From assembly GCA_016303175.1 (NCBI GenBank), contig JAEDMF010000043.1, positions 1-12,215 on the forward strand: a stretch of DNA of 12,215 nucleotides, written 5' to 3'. Both the position numbers and the translations under genes were made by a program. This stretch comes from Bacteroidales bacterium (GTDB lineage: Bacteria; Bacteroidota; Bacteroidia; Bacteroidales; UBA932). Each line of letters begins with the position of its first letter. Position 1 is the first letter of the stretch. Shown in pieces: positions 7,129-12,215 of the stretch. Under the pieces are notes generated by a model. It did not search any database, was not told the origin of the DNA, and saw only the letters and a program-made list of their open reading frames with translations.

Positions 7129-7470
7129 ATGAGTGATAAAAAAAGAAGAGTGGTAAGCTATGAGAACATGGACGAAGTTCTCGCAGCCGCTTTTGCAGAG
7201 AAATACCCCAAGGGTCAGAGTGATTATCTGACAGATCTTGCCAAATATACCAAACCCGATGGCTCAGTCTTTTATGCCGTGTCTCTCGAAACCGATGACT
7301 GCATAGCTCTCATCAAAATTCAGATTGACGTGGATGCTCCCGAGGATATCGAGAAGTGGCTCAATGATCAGGGTGACGACGAGGATGAGGGCGATGATGC
7401 CGGAAACCTCCCGGATGACAATATCTCCGATTATGCCAATGGCGAGGACGATTCTGTCGATTCGGAGTAA
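7129..7470 (+). CDS. Small acidic protein of unknown function
   Basis: I do not recognise this 113-aa protein. It starts with a short basic patch (KKRR, 4-7), then a compact-looking region of about 10-78 with alternating helix and strand character (AAAFAEKYPKGQ, then GSVFYAVSL and CIALIKIQIDV), and ends in a disordered acidic tail. Residues 80-113 hold 16 Asp/Glu out of 34. There is no signal peptide or membrane segment, so it is probably cytoplasmic. It follows argS by 27 bp and overlaps the start of the ClC gene by about 32 bp, so it is likely expressed with both. The coding frame has normal codon use for the window, and the downstream overlap supports it being real. Function cannot be inferred; the tail could bind basic proteins or divalent cations. 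Confidence 0.78.
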   Translation: MSDKKRRVVSYENMDEVLAAAFAEKYPKGQSDYLTDLAKYTKPDGSVFYAVSLETDDCIALIKIQIDVDAPEDIEKWLNDQGDDEDEGDDAGNLPDDNISDYANGEDDSVDSE

Positions 7471-9223
7471 ACTGCGCAAAATATCCTCACGCTTTGCCGA
7501 GAGGGATGTATTGCTTCTGCTGTCGCTGGTCGTAGGAACACTCTGCGGACTGGCGGCAGTACTGCTTGATTGGCTCGTGGAGTTCATCAAGGAGGGCGCT
7601 GCCCATCTTTTCGGCGGAGACAACATCAATCTTTTGTATTTTGTGCTGCCCGGTTTGGGTATGCTCATATCCCTTCTGCTGGTGAAATATCTGGTGCGGG
7701 ACAACATAGGACACGGGGTTACAAAGGTGCTGGTGGCAGTTTCCAAGAATGAGAGCCGCATCAAACCCCACAATATGTGGTCCTCCATCCTGACCAGTAG
7801 CATCACCATAGGAATGGGCGGTTCAGTTGGTGCCGAGGCTCCCATTGTGTACACAGGTGCTGCCATAGGCTCCAATGCGGCAAGGCTGCTTGGATTGAGT
7901 CACAGAAGTGTTACTATACTTCTGGGCTGCGGTGCCGCCGGAGCGATTGCCGGCATTTTCAAAGCGCCTCTTGCGGGCATACTCTTCACTCTGGAGATTC
8001 TGCTGTTCAACATATCGATGACAAGTATGCTCCCTCTCTTGCTGAGCACTGTCTCCGCAACCGTGGTGAGCTGCATATTCAGGGGCATAACTCCTCAGTT
8101 CTCCTGCAACATAACAATGTTTTCGATGCACAATATCCCTGCCTACATTGTGCTGGGCCTCTTTTGTGCACTCTGCGCCATCTATTTTAACCGCACCACC
8201 CTCTGGCTTGAGGACAAGGCCAAACTTGTCACCAATCCCTATCTCAAGTGGTTGCTTTGCGCCACCGGACTCGGGCTGCTGATTTTCCTCTTTCCTCCGC
8301 TGTATGGTGAGGGTTACGGTACGCTTCAGACTCTCTTGAGCGGGCAGACTCCGGAAAAAATGGTCACCCCGCTTGCCTTTTTTATGGACAAACCTGCCCT
8401 TGTACCCCTGTTCTTCCTGCTTATCATCATACTGAAGGTATTCAGTATGACCTTTACCAATGCTGGAGGAGGAGTTGGAGGAACCTTCGGCCCCACCTTG
8501 TTTATCGGTGGGTTGGCCGGCTTCGTTGTAGCAAGGACAGGCAACCTCATTTTTGCGTCGTCGCCCTATGTCATTCCTGAGTCCAACTTTGTGCTGGTCG
8601 GGATGGCCGGCCTTATGGCGGGTGTGATGCAGGCCCCTATGACCGCAATCTTCCTTATAGCAGAGATTTCAGGCGGTTATGAACTTCTCATTCCTCTGAT
8701 TATAACCTCAGCCATTTCCTATGGAATTTCCCATACTGTCGATCCTTACTCAATCTATACCAAGCGTATAGCCAAGAAGGGAGAATTGTTGACGCACGAT
8801 TCCGACCAGGCTGTGCTGACTCTGCTGAAGGTGGGGGACTTCATCGAGAAGGACTTCCATCCTGTACTGATAGACGATGATCTGGGCACCTTTGTCAAGG
8901 CTGTGTCCAATTCCAACCGCAACTTGTTCCCCGTGGTGGATGCAAAGCATCGTTTCCAGGGCTATGTTTCTCTTGAGGACATACGCAAGGATATGTTCAA
9001 TCCCAAGCTTTACAACAGCATGCATGTGTACAATTATATGCACTCTGCGCCCGATTATATTTATGACGACGACACTATGCAGGCTGTGATGAACAAATTT
9101 GAGGCCTACGATGTATGGAATCTGCCTGTCGTGACCCACGACAGGGTATATCTCGGGTTTGTGTCCAAATCAAACATATTCTCGGCATACAGGAGCCAGC
9201 TCAAGGAGGTTAGCCACGACTGA
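7439..9223 (+). CDS. ClC-family chloride channel/transporter with C-terminal CBS pair
   Basis: From ATG 7439 this is a 594-aa inner-membrane protein with about 10 or more hydrophobic helices followed by a cytoplasmic CBS tandem (about 466-590, VLIDDDLGTFVKAV and NRNLFPVVDA in the first, DDDTMQAVMNKFEAYD and WNLPVV in the second). ClC motifs are present: GGSVGAEAP with external gating glutamate E133, and GGGVGGTFGP (343-352). The usual GSGIP motif is GHGVT here, and the residue after E186 in FTLEILLF is Ile, where proton-coupled ClC exchangers carry the internal proton glutamate. Transport mode is therefore uncertain. The CBS pair suggests control by adenine nucleotides. The frame is open back to 7325, but that part overlaps the acidic gene and reads as non-ClC sequence. 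ATG 7439 gives a basic N-terminus and the usual length; ATG 7433 is an alternative. Confidence 0.92.
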   Translation: MARTILSIRSKLRKISSRFAERDVLLLLSLVVGTLCGLAAVLLDWLVEFIKEGAAHLFGGDNINLLYFVLPGLGMLISLLLVKYLVRDNIGHGVTKVLVAVSKNESRIKPHNMWSSILTSSITIGMGGSVGAEAPIVYTGAAIGSNAARLLGLSHRSVTILLGCGAAGAIAGIFKAPLAGILFTLEILLFNISMTSMLPLLLSTVSATVVSCIFRGITPQFSCNITMFSMHNIPAYIVLGLFCALCAIYFNRTTLWLEDKAKLVTNPYLKWLLCATGLGLLIFLFPPLYGEGYGTLQTLLSGQTPEKMVTPLAFFMDKPALVPLFFLLIIILKVFSMTFTNAGGGVGGTFGPTLFIGGLAGFVVARTGNLIFASSPYVIPESNFVLVGMAGLMAGVMQAPMTAIFLIAEISGGYELLIPLIITSAISYGISHTVDPYSIYTKRIAKKGELLTHDSDQAVLTLLKVGDFIEKDFHPVLIDDDLGTFVKAVSNSNRNLFPVVDAKHRFQGYVSLEDIRKDMFNPKLYNSMHVYNYMHSAPDYIYDDDTMQAVMNKFEAYDVWNLPVVTHDRVYLGFVSKSNIFSAYRSQLKEVSHD

Positions 9224-9249
9224 GCGCCTTCTACGGGTGAATTTCAAAA

Positions 9250-11415
9250 ATGCTTAGCGCGCACGATATGGAAAGTATTTACATTGATGCAATTGCCTCA
9301 AGATTGGGCATCAAGGCCTGGCAGGTCGAAAATTGTATAGGCTTGTTCGAGGAAGGAGCAACAATTCCTTTCGTGAGCCGTTACCGTAAGGAACGCACGG
9401 GTGGGCTTGACGAGGTCAGCGTGGCTGAAGTCCGCCATTGGCACGATGTCTATGCGGAAATGGCCAAGCGGAAGTGTACCATACTTGAAACCATAGCGTC
9501 CAAGGGCGCCCTGACTGATGCTCTGCGAGCTGAGATTGAACAGTGCACGGATGCAGCAATACTCGAGGATCTTTACCTTCCTTATCGTCCCAAACGCCGC
9601 ACAAGAGCTTCGGTGGCAAGGGAGAACGGCCTGGAACCGCTTGCCGATTTGATGTGGGATTTCAAGGCCTCCGACCCCCTGTCGTCCGCACGCTCCTATC
9701 TTTCAGACAATGTGCAGTCTGTGGATGAGGCCCTTGCCGGAGCGCGTGACATTATTGCTGAAAGACTCAGCGAGATGGCTGTCATCCGGGAAGCGATGAG
9801 GCAGAATTTCAGTACCCGAAGACTAGTTTCCAGATTGAGCAAAAACGGTAAGACAAATCCGGAAGCCGACAAATACAGAACCTACTTTGATTTTTCCATG
9901 CCCTTGCAGAAGCTTGCGCCTCACCAATTGCTAGCGATGCTGCGTGCTGCCGATGCAGGGATTTTGAGCCTCAGAATCGATACTGATGCCCAGGCCTGCG
10001 CCCGCAAGATTTTCTATGAGCTCGCCAAGGGCAAGCGTTTCCCTTCTCCTGCACTTCGCGCCCAGTTGGATATGGCCGTCGAGGATGCTTTTGTACGTTT
10101 GATAGAACCTTCCATCAGTACAGAAGTGCTGAAACTCTTCAAACAGAAGGCGGATGTCCAGTCCATCGAGATATTCGGAGAAAACCTTACTCAGCTTCTG
10201 CTGGCGCCGCCGGTGGGAGGCAAGAGGACACTCGCCATAGACCCGGGCTTCCGTACGGGATGCAAGGTAGTTTGTCTGGACGAACAGGGAAATTTGCTTC
10301 ACCACGAGGCTATTTTCCCACATCCTCCTGCAAATGAGAAGGTCAAGTCCATAATGGCCTTGGAGGCAATGATGCGGAAGTATCGCCCTGAAGTCATTGC
10401 CGTGGGCAACGGAACTGCCGGCAGAGAAACAATGGATTTTCTGAAGAAGGTGCCAATGGATGCCTCCGTTAAGTTGTACTCGGTCAGCGAGGATGGCGCT
10501 TCAATCTATTCAGCCTCGGAACTTGCCCGCGAGGAATTTCCGGACTGCGACATAACCGTGAGGGGTGCAGTTTCTATAGGACGACGGCTGATGGATCCGC
10601 TTTCCGAACTTGTCAAGATAGACCCCAAGTCGCTCGGAGTGGGCCAATACCAGCACGATGTGGATCAGTCTCTCTTGCGGGAGAAGCTCGACAATGTAGT
10701 GGAAAGCTGCGTAAACCGCGTCGGAGTTGACCTGAATACGGCGTCGCCCTACCTTCTGTCATATATTTCCGGAGTTGGTCCTGCGCTTGCCTCCAATATT
10801 GTGGAATACAGGAAGGAGCACGGCGCGTATGCTTCAAGGGAAGAATTGCGCAAGGTAAAACGTCTGGGTGACAAGGCTTTTGAACAATGTGCGGGTTTTC
10901 TGCGCATCAATGATGCCGCGAACCCCCTCGACAATTCAGCAGTCCACCCCGAGGCCTATCACATTGTGGAACGTATGGCCTCCGATTTGGGCGTGCAAGC
11001 CAACTCCCTCGTGGGCAACGCTGAACTTTGCCTCAAAATCATCCCAGAAAACTATGTGGACGAACGTTTTGGACTGCCCACCGTCACTGACATAATCGCT
11101 GAACTTCGCAAGCCGTCGCGCGACCCCCGCACTGCCGCCCAGGACTTCTCCTTTGCGGAGGATATTCACTCTATGGAGGACCTCCACAATGGTATGAAAT
11201 TGCCCGGCATTGTGACCAATATCACTGCCTTTGGTGCATTTGTGGACATTGGCCTGCATGAGAACGGCCTCATCCACGTGTCGAATATGGGTATAAAGGG
11301 TCCTGTTATTCCGTCAAAAGTGCTGAAAATGCACCAGAGGGTGACGGTTGAGGTTATTTCCGTGGACCTTGAGCGGAAGAGGATAGGCCTGCGACTTTGC
11401 TCCAACGCATCCTGA
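9250..11415 (+). CDS. tex: Tex-family S1 RNA-binding protein
   Basis: This 721-aa protein has the full Tex layout. An N-terminal helical region carries the family signature IPFVSRYRKERTG (38-50) and YLPYRPKRRT (about 109-118). A YqgF/RNase H-like domain begins near 325 (KRTLAIDPGFRTG). Helix-hairpin-helix motifs lie at about 495-560 (SGVGPALASNIVEYR and RLGDKAFEQC). A C-terminal S1 domain covers about 648-717 (GIVTNITAFGAFVDIGL, HENGLIHVS). Tex proteins bind RNA and, from work in other bacteria, affect transcription and stress or virulence traits; a precise reaction is not established. The start is 26 bp after the ClC stop. ATG 9250 is chosen; ATG 9268 would remove six residues without touching the domain. 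The last 62 bp overlap the convergent glycosyltransferase gene. Confidence 0.97.
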   Translation: MLSAHDMESIYIDAIASRLGIKAWQVENCIGLFEEGATIPFVSRYRKERTGGLDEVSVAEVRHWHDVYAEMAKRKCTILETIASKGALTDALRAEIEQCTDAAILEDLYLPYRPKRRTRASVARENGLEPLADLMWDFKASDPLSSARSYLSDNVQSVDEALAGARDIIAERLSEMAVIREAMRQNFSTRRLVSRLSKNGKTNPEADKYRTYFDFSMPLQKLAPHQLLAMLRAADAGILSLRIDTDAQACARKIFYELAKGKRFPSPALRAQLDMAVEDAFVRLIEPSISTEVLKLFKQKADVQSIEIFGENLTQLLLAPPVGGKRTLAIDPGFRTGCKVVCLDEQGNLLHHEAIFPHPPANEKVKSIMALEAMMRKYRPEVIAVGNGTAGRETMDFLKKVPMDASVKLYSVSEDGASIYSASELAREEFPDCDITVRGAVSIGRRLMDPLSELVKIDPKSLGVGQYQHDVDQSLLREKLDNVVESCVNRVGVDLNTASPYLLSYISGVGPALASNIVEYRKEHGAYASREELRKVKRLGDKAFEQCAGFLRINDAANPLDNSAVHPEAYHIVERMASDLGVQANSLVGNAELCLKIIPENYVDERFGLPTVTDIIAELRKPSRDPRTAAQDFSFAEDIHSMEDLHNGMKLPGIVTNITAFGAFVDIGLHENGLIHVSNMGIKGPVIPSKVLKMHQRVTVEVISVDLERKRIGLRLCSNAS

Positions 11416-12103
11416 TGACTCCCCAGAAAGCCTCGCCGAAAATGCTGCTGCTCATTTTGGAACGTCCCTCGGTGCGATCCCGGAATATGACGGAGACTTC
11501 TTTGATTTTGAAGCCGAGCCTGTAGGCAGTGTACTTCATTTCTATCTGGAAGCCATAACCTTTCATACGTATCCTGTCCAAGTCGATGCTGCGCAGAACA
11601 TTGGTGCTGTAGCACACGAAGCCGGCGGTACAATCATTGATGGGAACGCTGAGCATCAGCCTTACGTATCGTGAGGCTCCCCAACTCATCAGTACGCGTT
11701 TCATCGGCCAGTTCACGACATTGACACCCTTGCAGTAGCGGCTGCCTATAGCTACGTCCGCACCCTCTACGCTGCAAGCCTCGTACAGCCTGTCAAGGTC
11801 CTGAGGGTCGTGGCTGAAATCCGCATCCATCTCGAACACATAGTCGTAATTATGTTCAAGGGCCCATTTGAAACCGCATATATATGCTGTGCCCAGCCCA
11901 AGTTTTCCGCTTCTTTCAATGAGAAAAATTCGCTCCGGGAACTCTCTCATAAGGCCTTTTACAATCTCGGCAGTGCCGTCAGGCGATCCGTCATCTATTA
12001 TAAGTATATTGTATCGGAGTTCCCGGGCGAGCACGGCCCGTATTATTTTCTCCGCATTCTCCCTTTCGTTATAAGTAGGTATGATGACCAGGTTTCTGTC
12101 CAT
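11354..12103 (-). CDS. Polyprenol-phosphate mannosyltransferase-like GT2 glycosyltransferase
   Basis: This 249-aa protein resembles dolichol/polyprenol-phosphate mannose synthases, GT-A fold enzymes that move a sugar from a nucleotide donor to a lipid phosphate at the inner membrane. Motifs are IPTYNERENA (8-17), DDGSPDGT (37-44), the metal-binding DADFSHDP (93-100), GSRY (120-123), the acceptor-side CTAGFVCYS (158-166) and FRDRTEGRSKMS (207-218). There is no C-terminal transmembrane domain, so it is the soluble or peripheral, DPM1-like type. Mannose is the usual sugar in this group, but donor specificity is not certain from sequence. The core seems to end near IRMRW (230-234). The last ~20 residues, rich in Ser, Gly and Lys, are encoded in the overlap with tex. 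It likely supplies lipid-linked sugar for envelope glycans or protein glycosylation. The conserved N-terminus fixes the ATG at 12103. Confidence 0.93.
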   Translation of the reverse strand: MDRNLVIIPTYNERENAEKIIRAVLARELRYNILIIDDGSPDGTAEIVKGLMREFPERIFLIERSGKLGLGTAYICGFKWALEHNYDYVFEMDADFSHDPQDLDRLYEACSVEGADVAIGSRYCKGVNVVNWPMKRVLMSWGASRYVRLMLSVPINDCTAGFVCYSTNVLRSIDLDRIRMKGYGFQIEMKYTAYRLGFKIKEVSVIFRDRTEGRSKMSSSIFGEAFWGVIRMRWSKVAGLSSSAQGPRK

Positions 12104-12215
12104 AGTTATAGAAAATATGTCAATTCCGCTTCGCTTCTGTTTTGTATTCGGAAATTATTCCAAATATAGATAAAAACCAGCGTTTTTAGGCCAGTTGAAT
12201 AAAAATCAAGACCCC
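12104..12215 (-). promoter_or_regulatory. Upstream region of the glycosyltransferase with -7 box and inverted repeat
   Basis: On the minus strand TATATTTG (12161-12168) is an exact TAnnTTTG -7 box, which would give a leader of about 50 nt. No TTTG is seen 19-21 nt further upstream. Instead that stretch holds an inverted repeat, TAAAAAC (12171-12177), loop CAGC, GTTTTTA (12182-12188), starting 3 bp from the -7 box. It could be an operator replacing a strong -33 contact, or a weak A+T-rich hairpin ending transcription from the right. No gene is visible between 12104 and the window end. Confidence 0.5.

Noticed and set aside
7325..7438. N-terminal extension of the ClC reading frame
   Set aside because: The 38 extra residues are Met/Arg/Thr-rich, unlike ClC proteins, and are the shifted-frame reading of the acidic tail of the upstream gene.

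Overview
The window looks like a chromosomal housekeeping segment from a member of the Bacteroidota, probably order Bacteroidales. Four things point there: a short primary sigma factor of about 287 aa with no region 1.1; promoter-like sequences of the Bacteroidota type (TTTG, 19-21 nt, TAnnTTTG) instead of -35/-10 boxes; mostly A-rich leaders with weak Shine-Dalgarno sequences; and the gene families themselves. I see no transposase, integrase, CRISPR array, phage gene or clear sign of recent transfer. No gap between genes exceeds about 120 bases.

Left part, minus strand, read from 2847 down to 1: dnaN (DNA polymerase III sliding clamp), a DnaQ-like 3'-5' exonuclease with an exonuclease X-type C-terminal module, a degenerate fumarylacetoacetate-hydrolase-like protein that appears to lack its metal ligands, and a tRNA-Thr(CGT) cut by the window edge. 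dnaN has a good promoter inside a small palindrome. The tRNA has its own promoter, whose -33 box overlaps the preceding stop codon. Between the exonuclease and the hydrolase-like gene lies a 97-bp spacer of degenerate direct repeats, one of which copies the 3' end of the exonuclease gene.

Right part, plus strand, 2943 to 11415: htrA (periplasmic Do-type protease), rpoD (primary sigma factor), argS (arginyl-tRNA synthetase), a small acidic protein of unknown function, a ClC-family chloride transporter or channel with two CBS domains, and tex (S1-domain RNA-binding protein). Gaps are 27 bp or less, rpoD/argS overlap by 1 bp and the acidic gene/clc by about 32 bp, so they may form one long transcription unit. 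It would combine envelope quality control, transcription, translation, ion transport and RNA-linked functions.

At the right edge a polyprenol-phosphate mannosyltransferase-like GT2 gene runs on the minus strand and its 3' end overlaps the 3' end of tex by 62 bp. Its upstream region carries a -7-like box and an inverted repeat.

I did not find a convincing new multi-gene system. The points most worth a second look are the apparent pseudoenzyme, the repeat-built spacer in front of it, the ClC protein lacking the internal proton glutamate, the promoter palindromes, and the convergent coding overlap.
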